A model generated the notes under the pieces. The model was given only the letters and a program-made list of their open reading frames with translations. It was not told the origin of the DNA and searched no databases. A stretch of DNA of 46,101 bases from an uncultured Oscillospiraceae bacterium. GTDB taxonomy: Bacteria; Bacillota; Clostridia; Oscillospirales; Oscillospiraceae. Every line of letters starts with the position of its first letter. Position 1 is the stretch's first letter. A program made the translations under genes and the position numbers. The DNA lies in assembly GCA_947591105.1 (NCBI GenBank), contig CANQDL010000004.1:1-46101 (forward strand). The letters are read 5' to 3'. Shown here piece after piece: positions 34,232 to 40,916 of the stretch.

Positions 34232-35308
34232 ATGAAAGGCAAACGTTGGCTCGCCGCCCTGCTGACAGCGGCGGTCACGGTGGGCGTGCTGTATGCGGCC
34301 CAGCGCCTGCTGGTGCCCAAGTACCAGAGAGGCATCGTGGAGGGCTCCATGGTGGAGGAGTACTACCGGGAGACGGTGGATCACGACGTGCTCTTTATCG
34401 GCGACTGCGAGGTATATGAGAACTTCTCGCCCATCACCCTGTGGGAGGACTACGGCATATCCAGCTACATCCGGGGCAGCGCCCAGCAGCTGGTGTGGCA
34501 GTCCTACTACCTGCTGGAGGACACCCTGCGCTATGAGACGCCCAAAGTGGTGGTGTTCAATGTGCTGGCTCTGAAATTCAACGAGCCCCAGAACGAGGCG
34601 TATAACCGGATGTCCATCGACGGGATGCGCTGGAGCATGTCCAAGGTGCGCAATATCCTGGCCTCCATGACGGAGCAGGAGCACTTTGTGGAGTATGTGT
34701 TCCCGCTGCTGCGCTATCACGACCGGTGGAGCGATCTGAAGCATGACGACGTGGCCCACTGGTTCGGCAAGGATCTGGTCACCCACGCGGGCTACTATAT
34801 GCGGGTGGACGTGGAGCCCGAGCTGGGCTTTCCCGATCCCCAGCCCCTGGCGGATTACACCTTGGGCGACAAGGCCATGGACTACTTGCAGCGCATGACG
34901 GATCTGTGCCGGGAAAAGGGCATCGAGCTCGTGCTCATCAAGGCGCCCACCGAGTATCCCCACTGGTACGAGCAGTGGGATCAGCAGGTGGCGGACTTTG
35001 CCCGGGAAAACGGCGTGCCCTATATCAACTATATCCCCCTGCAGGGGGATATCGGCCTGGACATGGCCCAGGACACCTACGACGCCGGGCTGCATCTGAA
35101 CACCCAGGGCGCGGAAAAGATGGCGGCCTACTTCGGGGCCTATCTGAAGGAGAACTACGACCTTCCAGACCGGCGGGACGATCCGGTCTACGCCGCCGCC
35201 TGGCAGGAAAAGACGGACGCTTACGAGCGCATGAAAAAGCAGCAATATGACGAGCTGGCGCAGTACGGACAGCTGGTCTCTTTCGGCGCCAACGCCATAG
35301 AGGAATAA
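34232..35308 (+). CDS. SGNH/DltD-like exported protein with Cys at the nucleophile position
   Basis: The protein has 358 residues from ATG 34232 (SD GGAGG). It has an N-terminal membrane anchor (KGKRWLAALLTAAVTVGVLYAA), with the rest outside. The block-I motif of SGNH hydrolases is VLFIGDCEVYENF, so Cys59 stands where these enzymes normally have the nucleophile Ser. The catalytic D-x3-H is kept as DAGLH (Asp284, His288). Similar proteins accompany MBOAT acyltransferases and act as the final O-acyl transferase or esterase, like DltD or AlgX/AlgJ. It is the natural partner of the MBOAT gene 11 bases upstream. Whether Cys59 is catalytic or the site is dead is unknown. Confidence 0.82.
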   Translation: MKGKRWLAALLTAAVTVGVLYAAQRLLVPKYQRGIVEGSMVEEYYRETVDHDVLFIGDCEVYENFSPITLWEDYGISSYIRGSAQQLVWQSYYLLEDTLRYETPKVVVFNVLALKFNEPQNEAYNRMSIDGMRWSMSKVRNILASMTEQEHFVEYVFPLLRYHDRWSDLKHDDVAHWFGKDLVTHAGYYMRVDVEPELGFPDPQPLADYTLGDKAMDYLQRMTDLCREKGIELVLIKAPTEYPHWYEQWDQQVADFARENGVPYINYIPLQGDIGLDMAQDTYDAGLHLNTQGAEKMAAYFGAYLKENYDLPDRRDDPVYAAAWQEKTDAYERMKKQQYDELAQYGQLVSFGANAIEE

Positions 35309-35322
35309 GGAGGATACGAGAT

Positions 35323-35907
35323 ATGAAAAAGACGATCGCTATGCTGATGTGCGCGCTGCTGATATGCGCGCTGCTGGCCGGCTGCGGCGGCTCCGGCAAG
35401 TCCGGGGGCACCGCGCCCACCACGTCCGAGAGCATCACGCCCGGCGGCGCCGGCGGCGCGTCCGACGCGGCGGAGCAGGGCGGGGAGCAGACCCCCGGCG
35501 CGGCCGGGAGCAAGTACACCTTCACGTTCAAGGACACGGAGGTGGCTGTCAACGGGGATATGGCCCCGCTGGCGGAGAAGCTGGGGGAGCCTGGGGACTA
35601 TTTTGAGTCGGAGTCCTGTGCCTTCCAGGGCCTGGACAAGGTCTACACCTACGGCAGCGTCATCATCCGCACCTACCCCAAGGACGGGAAGGACTACGTG
35701 CTGTCCGTGGAGCTGAAGGACGACACCGTGACCACCCGGGAGGGGGTCTATATCGGCCAGACCCGGGACGACGTGACCGCCGCCTACGGCGATCCCGGGG
35801 AGGAGACGGCCGCAGCGCTGCGGTATGTGGACGGGGACTGCACCCTGACCTTCCTGCTGACGGACGGCAAGGTGACGGACATCACCTATACCTCCGACGC
35901 GGCGTAA
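35323..35907 (+). CDS. Small lipoprotein of the surface-modification operon
   Basis: Lipid-anchored protein of 194 residues. The signal peptide ends in a clear lipobox LLAGC with Cys21, followed by a long Gly/Ser/Thr/Pro-rich linker (about residues 22-65). A compact beta-rich domain follows, with YTFTFKDTEVAVNGD, LGEPGDYFESESC and GVYIGQTRDDVTAAYGDP, the last being a repeat-like motif seen in small beta-lactamase-inhibitor-like or SmpA/OmlA-like folds. I cannot name the family with confidence. ATG 35323 follows AAGGAGG. It closes the operon before a strong terminator and may hold or sense the modified polymer. Confidence 0.83.
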   Translation: MKKTIAMLMCALLICALLAGCGGSGKSGGTAPTTSESITPGGAGGASDAAEQGGEQTPGAAGSKYTFTFKDTEVAVNGDMAPLAEKLGEPGDYFESESCAFQGLDKVYTYGSVIIRTYPKDGKDYVLSVELKDDTVTTREGVYIGQTRDDVTAAYGDPGEETAAALRYVDGDCTLTFLLTDGKVTDITYTSDAA

Positions 35908-35926
35908 AGAAGAGGATATAAATGAT

Positions 35927-35967
35927 AAAGCCAAGACCTCCGGGTTTGCCGGAGGTCTTGGCTTTTT
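35927..35967. terminator. Strong 17-base-pair terminator
   Basis: The arm at 35927-35943 (AAAGCCAAGACCTCCGG) pairs perfectly with 35949-35965 across a five-base loop and runs into five T (35963-35967). It ends the surface-modification operon and, in reverse, the Spo0A-C-like gene. Confidence 0.95.
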
Positions 35968-36012
35968 GCACGCAAAATGTCGGGACGACGGCTCGCCCCG
36001 ACCCCATCTGTT

Positions 36013-36396
36013 TTACGCCTTCCCCAACTGGTACGCCAGACCCGCGGCCTGCCATGGCAAAGGGTCGGGCGGAGATATACCGGCGGCCAGAATGGAGAGA
36101 AGAAGCCCGTTTTCCGGCTGCCGCTCCAGCGGCCGACGGGCAAGCTCTTCCAGCATCGGCCGGCTCTTCTGCCATAGAACGCCGCCGACTGCGCCGATGT
36201 CCTGCGCCACGGTGCGCCAGTCCGTGCCGTACCGCCGGGCCACGTCCGGGTACACCCATTGGGTGACGCACAGCAGCCTCTCCGGCTGCTCGGCGCACAG
36301 ACGTATGGCATAGGAGATATAGAGAAATCCCACGCACCGGGCGGTGACGCCCAGCCGGTACAGCAGATCGTATATCCGAAGGCTTATATCGTCCAT
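36013..36396 (-). CDS. Spo0A C-terminal-domain-only protein
   Basis: The protein has 127 residues. IYDLLYRLGVTARCVGFLYISYAIRLC followed by LLCVTQWVYPDVARRYGTDW matches the DNA-binding domain of the sporulation regulator Spo0A (three-helix bundle, then HTH), but there is no phosphoreceiver domain and no room for one. The segment corresponding to the Spo0A recognition helix (S-R-V-E-R-A-I-R in Spo0A) reads T-V-A-Q-D-I-G here, so DNA contacts must differ or be lost. The start overlaps the XRE regulator gene by 13 bases, with GAGGAAG in front. It may modulate a regulator or bind a different site. Fold assignment is by recalled sequence. Confidence 0.8.
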   Translation of the reverse strand: MDDISLRIYDLLYRLGVTARCVGFLYISYAIRLCAEQPERLLCVTQWVYPDVARRYGTDWRTVAQDIGAVGGVLWQKSRPMLEELARRPLERQPENGLLLSILAAGISPPDPLPWQAAGLAYQLGKA

Positions 36397-36617
36397 TCCG
36401 CTTCCTCATCCTCTGTGTTCAGCAGTTCGGCGACCGTGATCCCCATACAGGAGGCGATCTTCTGTATGGTGCTCAGTTTGGGGTCGGTCTTGCCGCGCTC
36501 CAGCAGGCTCAATTCCTCCTCGCTTATCCCTATTTCAGAGGACATCTCGAATTGCGTCATGTCTTGCGCTTGCCTATATCGCTTTATCTGCTTGGCCAAT
36601 ACGTCTACTTCCGGCAT
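36384..36617 (-). CDS. XRE family transcriptional regulator
   Basis: Small DNA-binding protein of 77 residues, essentially one helix-turn-helix domain: IKRYRQAQDMTQFEMSSEIGISEEELSLLERGKTDP (in part, about residues 11-46), followed by LSTIQKIASCMGITVAELLN. ATG 36617 (MPEVDVLAK) is chosen because the longer frame upstream has no family similarity. The SD (GAAGG) is modest. The stop lies inside the start of the Spo0A-C-like gene, so the two are coupled. It probably represses its own transcription, given the inverted repeat around its putative -10 box. Confidence 0.85.
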   Translation of the reverse strand: MPEVDVLAKQIKRYRQAQDMTQFEMSSEIGISEEELSLLERGKTDPKLSTIQKIASCMGITVAELLNTEDEEAEWTI

Positions 36618-36629
36618 ACCTTCGACCCC

Positions 36630-36662
36630 TTTTGCATCAAGTATACAAAAGGACATGCAAAA
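36630..36662. promoter_or_regulatory. Inverted repeat around the presumed XRE promoter
   Basis: TTTTGCAT (36630-36637) and ATGCAAAA (36655-36662) are exact inverted repeats. Between them on the minus strand lies TATACT (opposite 36640-36645), a good -10 box with no clear -35 partner. This may be an autoregulatory operator. Confidence 0.45.
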
Positions 36663-36834
36663 GTCCACGGACTGCAATACGGATTTGACCGCAGGAAGGG
36701 GGAGCGCCGAAAAATGGGCGCGGTCTGCTCTGCATTGGCGCCGCCCGGATCTTTGACTGCAAAGCCCGGTCGGATCGGGCCTCTGTCCGATACCGCCGGC
36801 TTGGAGCGCCTTGGGAAAGCCGGCCAAAAATGAA

Positions 36835-36869
36835 AAAAGCCTTGCGGCCTCAAAGGCTGCAAGGCTTTT
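36835..36869 (-). terminator. Terminator of the tRNA-Ser gene
   Basis: AAAAGCCTTGC pairs with GCAAGGCTTTT, extended by inner GCCT/AGGC, giving a stem of about 16 pairs with a three-base loop. On the minus strand it is followed by TTTTTTC, directly downstream of the tRNA. Confidence 0.9.
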
Positions 36870-36871
36870 CA

Positions 36872-36964
36872 TGGCGGAGAAGGGGGGATTCGAACCCCCG
36901 ATACCCTTTTGGGGTATACACGATTTCCAATCGTGCGCGCTCGACCAGGCTACGCGACTTCTCC
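36872..36964 (-). tRNA. tRNA-Ser(GGA)
   Basis: On the minus strand the gene begins GGAGAAGTCGCGTAGCC and ends CTTCTCCGCCA. The acceptor arms GGAGAAG/CTTCTCC pair fully. The anticodon arm CACGA-TTGGAAA-TCGTG gives anticodon GGA, reading UCC and UCU. A long variable arm (TATACCCC AAAA GGGGTAT-like) is typical of serine tRNAs, and the T arm has GGTTCGAATCC. CCA is encoded. Confidence 0.97.
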
Positions 36965-37001
36965 ATGCCTGCCGGACTTGCTATGCAATTCAAGCTTCCC
37001 T

Positions 37002-37030
37002 ATTATAATCGCCGGCGGCGGTAAAGTCAA
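37002..37030 (-). promoter_or_regulatory. Promoter of tRNA-Ser
   Basis: On the minus strand TTGACT (opposite 37025-37030), a 17-base spacer and TATAAT (opposite 37002-37007). The -35 box overlaps the stop codon of folD, so the tRNA is transcribed on its own even though it lies behind folD. Confidence 0.85.
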
Positions 37031-37896
37031 GAGGCAATTGTGCCCTTGGCCGCTTTTTCGGCCGCCTCCACCACGTGGCGCACCAGTACGGCGGTGGTCA
37101 CCGCCCCCAGCCCGCCGGGTACGGGGGTGATGGCGGCCACGGCGGGCTCTGCCTCGTCAAAGCGCACGTCGCCCCGGAGCTTTCCCGTGTCCGGGTCGGC
37201 GTGGATGCCCGCGTCCACCACCGCCGCGCCGGGGGCAAAGTGCTCCTGGCCGAAAAAGCCCATTTTGCCAACGGCCGCTACCGCGATGTCCCCCTGGCGG
37301 GTCTGGGCGGCCAGATCCCTTGTGGCGCTGTGGCAGAGGGTGACGGTAGCCCCCTGGGCCATCAGCAGCATGGCCGCCGGCCGGCCCACCACCAGGCTCC
37401 GGCCCGCCACCACCGCGTGGGCCCCCGTCAGGGGGATGTCGTAATATTTCAAAAGCTCCACCACCGCCTGGGCGGTGCAGGGGGCAAAGCCCTCGCCGCT
37501 GCCGGTGAACACCCCGGCCAGAGAGCCGTCGGTGATCCCGTCCACGTCCTTGGCGGGGGGAATGGCCCGGCGGGCGGGCTCCTCTTCCAGGGCCACGGGC
37601 AGGGGCCGCATCATCAGGATGCCGTGCACGGAGGGAAACTCCCCCAGCGCCTCCGCCGCCGCCATCAGCTGGCCCTGGGTGCACCAGGCGGGCAGCGTCA
37701 CCTGCCGCACAGCCACGCCGGCCTCGGCGCAGCGCTTCATGGCGCCCTTCTCATAGGAGATGTCCGCCGGCCGCTCTCCCACCCGCAGGATCGCCAGCTT
37801 GGGGGTGACGCCCCGGGCGGTGAGGGCGGCGGCCCTCTCCGCCGTCTGTGCCATCAGTGCCTGGGCCACAGGGGCCCCCTTGAGCAGAAGTGCCAT
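37027..37896 (-). CDS. folD: FolD-type methylene-THF dehydrogenase lacking cyclohydrolase residues
   Basis: NAD(P)-dependent interconversion of methylene- and methenyl-THF. The protein has 289 residues from ATG 37896, with GGAGG eight bases upstream; a TTG six bases earlier is too close to the SD. Family marks are GILMMRPLP, KDVDGIT, GAHAVVAGRSLVVGRP and ITPVPGGLGAVTTAVL. Aligned by eye to E. coli FolD, Tyr50 and Asp121 are kept, but Lys54 is Ala (SYEKGAMKRC) and Gln98 is Met (LMMRP). The Lys and Gln are essential for the cyclohydrolase step, so this enzyme is probably a dehydrogenase only. The overlapping upstream gene encodes FchA, which can supply the missing step. Confidence 0.92.
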   Translation of the reverse strand: MALLLKGAPVAQALMAQTAERAAALTARGVTPKLAILRVGERPADISYEKGAMKRCAEAGVAVRQVTLPAWCTQGQLMAAAEALGEFPSVHGILMMRPLPVALEEEPARRAIPPAKDVDGITDGSLAGVFTGSGEGFAPCTAQAVVELLKYYDIPLTGAHAVVAGRSLVVGRPAAMLLMAQGATVTLCHSATRDLAAQTRQGDIAVAAVGKMGFFGQEHFAPGAAVVDAGIHADPDTGKLRGDVRFDEAEPAVAAITPVPGGLGAVTTAVLVRHVVEAAEKAAKGTIAS

Positions 37897-38513
37897 CAGC
37901 AATACCTCCCGTAAATCTCGCTGTAGACCGTCTCGGCCCGCTGGCCGTACGCCTTGGTCAGCCGGTCGACCTCATCGTTGAGGGCATCGGCGCAGGCCCG
38001 GTCGGCCATGGCCTTGGTGTTCACCTTCACATTCACTGCCGCGCCGTACAGGGCGCCCCGGCACAGAGCGGCGCCGGCGGCGGCGTCGGACACCGCCAGC
38101 ACGCTGCCCATCCGGGCAAAGCCCTCCATCAGCTCTATGGCCTGGCAGCACAGACGCACCATCTCCATCGGCGGCTCCGCCGCCAGGCGCAGACAGCGCT
38201 CCATCTCCTCCGCCCGGCCGGGATCGTCCTTGGGGATGGCGTAGGCCCGGCTCAGGGGCAGAAAGGCCTGGGCGTCCGCATCCACCAGCGCCAGAAGCCG
38301 GCGGGAAAGATCCTTGGCCCGGGCCGTCAGATCGGCCATCTGCTCCTGCACGGCGGCATACCTGGGCTTGCCCAGGGTGAGCTCGCCCACCATGGAACCC
38401 AGCGCCGCGCCCAGAGCCCCTGCCAGCGCCGCGCCACCGCCTCCGCCCGGCACGGCCTTTTTGGAGGCGAGATCCCCGGTGAATTGGGCCAGGGTCATAT
38501 CCTGTGCTTGCAT
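37896..38513 (-). CDS. fchA: Methenyl-THF cyclohydrolase/cyclodeaminase, FchA type
   Basis: Interconverts methenyl-THF and 10-formyl-THF, or cyclodeaminates formimino-THF. The protein has 205 residues, all-helical, of the FTCD_C family: an N-terminal LAQFTGDLASKKAVPGGGGGAALAGALGAAL (in part; the glycine run is the hallmark, about residues 8-35), then the MVGELTLGKPRY segment. ATG 38513 follows AAGGAGGA. It lies three bases after folC and its stop overlaps the folD start (TGATG), so the three genes form one unit. It links fhs, which makes 10-formyl-THF, to FolD. Confidence 0.9.
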   Translation of the reverse strand: MQAQDMTLAQFTGDLASKKAVPGGGGGAALAGALGAALGSMVGELTLGKPRYAAVQEQMADLTARAKDLSRRLLALVDADAQAFLPLSRAYAIPKDDPGRAEEMERCLRLAAEPPMEMVRLCCQAIELMEGFARMGSVLAVSDAAAGAALCRGALYGAAVNVKVNTKAMADRACADALNDEVDRLTKAYGQRAETVYSEIYGRYC

Positions 38514-38516
38514 AGG

Positions 38517-39749
38517 TCAGTCCTCCTTCAGAAGCTTCCGCAGATAGCCGATATAGTAAAGCGAACCGCAGGCGCACACCGTCCGATCCTCCGCCCGGCA
38601 TAGGGCCAGCGCCTGGGGGAGGGTGTCCGCCGTCACGGCCGGAACGCCCCGCACAGCCGCCGCCAGCTCCGCCGCGGGAAGGGCGCGGGGCCCCTCCGGG
38701 GCGATGCAGACGAACCGGGCCGCCAGCGGCTCCAGCAGGGAGAGCATCCGCCGCCAGGGCTTGTCCTGCATGACGCCCATGAGCATGGTGAACCGCTGAC
38801 CGGGGAAGTAGTCCGCCAGCCCCCTCGCCAGCGCCGCGGCCCCGTGGGCGTTGTGGGCCCCGTCCAGCACGAAGGCCGGCTTGCCGGGGATGTACTCGAA
38901 CCGGCAGGGCCAAGCCGCGGCGGCCAGTCCCGCCCGGATGGCGTCCGGCCCCAGATCCAGAAGCCGGGCCGCCTCGATGGCGGCGCAGGCGTTCTCCAGC
39001 TGGTGGGCCCCCAGCAGGGGCAGGGTGAGATCCTCCATATCCCCGTAGGAGAAGTGCTGCCCGGCGGGGGAGTGGGAGAGGGGATGGAGATTATTTATGT
39101 CAACCAAGTGCAGAGGCGCGCCCAGCGCCTTGCAGCGTTCGGCGATCACCGCCTCCGCCTCCGGCCGCTGGGGGGCGCACACCACCGGGCGGCCGGGCTT
39201 TACGATGCCCGCCTTCTCCCCGGCGATGGCGGAGAGAGTGTCGCCCAGCAGGCTGGTGTGATCCAGGCCGATGGGCATGATGACGGACACAGCCGGGTCT
39301 TCGATCACGTTGGTGGCGTCCAGACGGCCGCCCAGGCCAGTCTCCAGCACCAGGTAGTCGCAGCCCTTTTCCCCGAAGTACAAAAACGCCGCCGCGGTCA
39401 TCTTCTCAAAATAGGAGGGCTCCGGAAGCCCGGCGCAGGCCCGGCGCACCCGGTCGGTGACGGCGGCAAAATCTGATAACGTTATGTAAACTTCATTCAG
39501 GCGGATGCGCTCCCGGGGGTCGGTCAGATCCGGGGAGGTGTAGAGCCCCGTGCTGTATCCCGCCGCCCGGAGCATGGCGTACACCATGGCCGCGCAGGAG
39601 CCCTTGCCGTTGGTGCCGGCGATGTGCACGCACCGAAGCCCGCGCTGGGGGTCGCCCAGCCGGGCGCACAGCGCCTGCATCACCTCCAGGCCGGGGGTGT
39701 GGGTGAACTTGGGGGTGTCGGTATAAAATTGGAGAAAATCCCTGTCCAT
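38517..39749 (-). CDS. folC: Folylpolyglutamate synthase/dihydrofolate synthase
   Basis: Adds glutamate residues to folates (and dihydropteroate), retaining them in the cell. The protein has 410 residues from ATG 39749 (MDRDFLQFYTDTPKF). It shows the Mur-ligase-type P-loop HIAGTNGKGSCAAM (about residues 42-55), the omega-loop region YTSPDL, LETGLGGRLDATN, GLDHTSLLGDT, and VLDGAHNAHG. There is no SD before the ATG: the -10 box TATACT ends six bases upstream, so transcription should begin at or beside the start codon. It is the first gene of the folC-fchA-folD unit. Confidence 0.94.
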   Translation of the reverse strand: MDRDFLQFYTDTPKFTHTPGLEVMQALCARLGDPQRGLRCVHIAGTNGKGSCAAMVYAMLRAAGYSTGLYTSPDLTDPRERIRLNEVYITLSDFAAVTDRVRRACAGLPEPSYFEKMTAAAFLYFGEKGCDYLVLETGLGGRLDATNVIEDPAVSVIMPIGLDHTSLLGDTLSAIAGEKAGIVKPGRPVVCAPQRPEAEAVIAERCKALGAPLHLVDINNLHPLSHSPAGQHFSYGDMEDLTLPLLGAHQLENACAAIEAARLLDLGPDAIRAGLAAAAWPCRFEYIPGKPAFVLDGAHNAHGAAALARGLADYFPGQRFTMLMGVMQDKPWRRMLSLLEPLAARFVCIAPEGPRALPAAELAAAVRGVPAVTADTLPQALALCRAEDRTVCACGSLYYIGYLRKLLKED

Positions 39750-39755
39750 ATGTGC

Positions 39756-39783
39756 AGTATAGCATATTTGCCGGCCAAGGCAA
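39756..39783 (-). promoter_or_regulatory. Promoter of folC giving a leaderless mRNA
   Basis: On the minus strand TTGCCT (opposite 39778-39783), a 16-base spacer and TATACT (opposite 39756-39761). The -10 box is six bases from the folC ATG, leaving no room for a leader or SD. It is divergent from the greA promoter. Confidence 0.65.
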
Positions 39784-39800
39784 AGCCCCCGGCGGGACGA

Positions 39801-39829
39801 TTGACATTTTTGGAGATTTGGACTACAGT
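39801..39829 (+). promoter_or_regulatory. Promoter of the greA-like gene
   Basis: TTGACA (39801-39806), a 17-base spacer, TACAGT (39824-39829). The start lies near 39836, only about a dozen bases before the ATG, just enough to include GGAGG at 39838-39842. Confidence 0.65.
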
Positions 39830-39848
39830 AGTCGCCGGAGGGATGCGT

Positions 39849-40352
39849 ATGCACGACGAATTGACGGCGGTGGATATCCGCAAGATGCAGGAAGAGATCG
39901 ACTACAGGGAGACGGAGCTGCGGCCCAAGCTCATCGAGGATGTGCAGACGGCCCGGGCCTTCGGGGATCTGTCGGAGAATTTCGAGTACAAGGCGGCGAA
40001 GCAGGCCAAAAACCGGAACGAGAGCCGCATTCGCTATCTGAAGCGGATGATCGCCTCGGCGGTGGTCATCGAGGATCATTCCGCCCAGGATGAGGCGGGG
40101 CTTTTCGACCGGGTGACCCTGTTCATGGAGGACGAGAACGAGCAGGAGGTCATCACCCTGGTGACGACCCTGCGGCAGAACCCGGCCAAGGGACGGATCA
40201 GCAAGGAGTCCCCGGTGGGACAGGCCGTGCTGGGCCACAAGGTGGGCGACCGGGTGTTCGTGCAGGTGGGGGAGAGCGGCGGCTATTACGCCCAGATCCG
40301 CGCCATCGAGAAGGGCGTGGACGACGATACCATGGAGATCAGTTCTTACTGA
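39849..40352 (+). CDS. greA: GreA/GreB family transcript cleavage factor
   Basis: Binds in the secondary channel of RNA polymerase and stimulates cleavage of backtracked RNA. The protein has 167 residues. The N-terminal coiled coil carries the family motif ARAFGDLSENFEYKAAKQAK (about residues 34-53), where Asp and Glu at the coiled-coil tip hold the catalytic magnesium; in most GreA proteins it reads DLSENAEY. A C-terminal FKBP-like domain with SPVGQAVLGHKVGD follows. ATG 39849 is preferred over ATG 39843 because GGAGG touches the latter. It could be a GreA paralogue rather than the housekeeping copy. It is followed after 16 bases by the flavin-reductase-like gene. Confidence 0.9.
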   Translation: MHDELTAVDIRKMQEEIDYRETELRPKLIEDVQTARAFGDLSENFEYKAAKQAKNRNESRIRYLKRMIASAVVIEDHSAQDEAGLFDRVTLFMEDENEQEVITLVTTLRQNPAKGRISKESPVGQAVLGHKVGDRVFVQVGESGGYYAQIRAIEKGVDDDTMEISSY

Positions 40353-40368
40353 GAGAGGAGTATGTCAG

Positions 40369-40848
40369 ATGGAGAGATTCGATGTGGACGCCTTCGGGGC
40401 GTTTGACCGGGACTGGGCGCTGGTGACCGCCGGGACGGCGGAGCATTTCAACACCATGACCATCAGCTGGGGCGGCCTTGGCACCCTGTGGAGCGTGCCG
40501 GTGGCCACGGTGTATGTGAAGAAGAACCGGTACACCCACGATTTTATGGAGGCAAACCAGCTTTTCACGGTGAGCTTTTTCCCGCCGGAGTACAAAAAGG
40601 CCTTGGGCTATCTGGGCTCCCATTCCGGCCGGGACGGGGACAAGGTGTCCGCCGTCGGGCTCACGCCGGTGGATCTGGACGGGGCGGTGGGCTTTGCCCA
40701 GGCCCGCGCCACGCTGGTGTGCCGGAAGATCTATGCCCACGATTTCGTTCTTGCCGATGTGCCGGCCCAGGCGGTCAAGGACTACTACGACGGCGGCGAG
40801 CCGCCCCACACGATGTATATCGGCCAGGTGGAGCGGATCATACAGTGA
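40369..40848 (+). CDS. Flavin reductase-like FMN-binding protein
   Basis: Likely FMN-binding oxidoreductase of 159 residues with the split-barrel flavin reductase fold. Visible features are the N-terminal WALVTAGTAEHFNTMTISWGGLGTLWSVP (in part, about residues 16-44), VYVKKNRYTHDFMEANQLFTVSFF and GYLGSHSGRDGDKV, the last two being typical of this family's flavin-contact region. Substrate and partner are unknown. ATG 40369 follows GAGAGGAG. It is probably co-transcribed with greA and ended by the hairpin at 40875. Confidence 0.85.
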   Translation: MERFDVDAFGAFDRDWALVTAGTAEHFNTMTISWGGLGTLWSVPVATVYVKKNRYTHDFMEANQLFTVSFFPPEYKKALGYLGSHSGRDGDKVSAVGLTPVDLDGAVGFAQARATLVCRKIYAHDFVLADVPAQAVKDYYDGGEPPHTMYIGQVERIIQ

Positions 40849-40874
40849 GGGACGGTTTTTGAATGACGTTGAAG

Positions 40875-40909
40875 CGGCGGCGCGGTGCCAAGCACCACGC
40901 CGCCGTTTT
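40875..40909. terminator. Terminator after the flavin reductase-like gene
   Basis: CGGCGGCG-C-GGTGC (40875-40888), loop CAA, GCACC-A-CGCCGCCG (40892-40905), with one mismatch, then TTTT. It lies between convergent genes and may also end the MMPL operon. Confidence 0.85.
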
Positions 40910-40916
40910 CCGCTTT

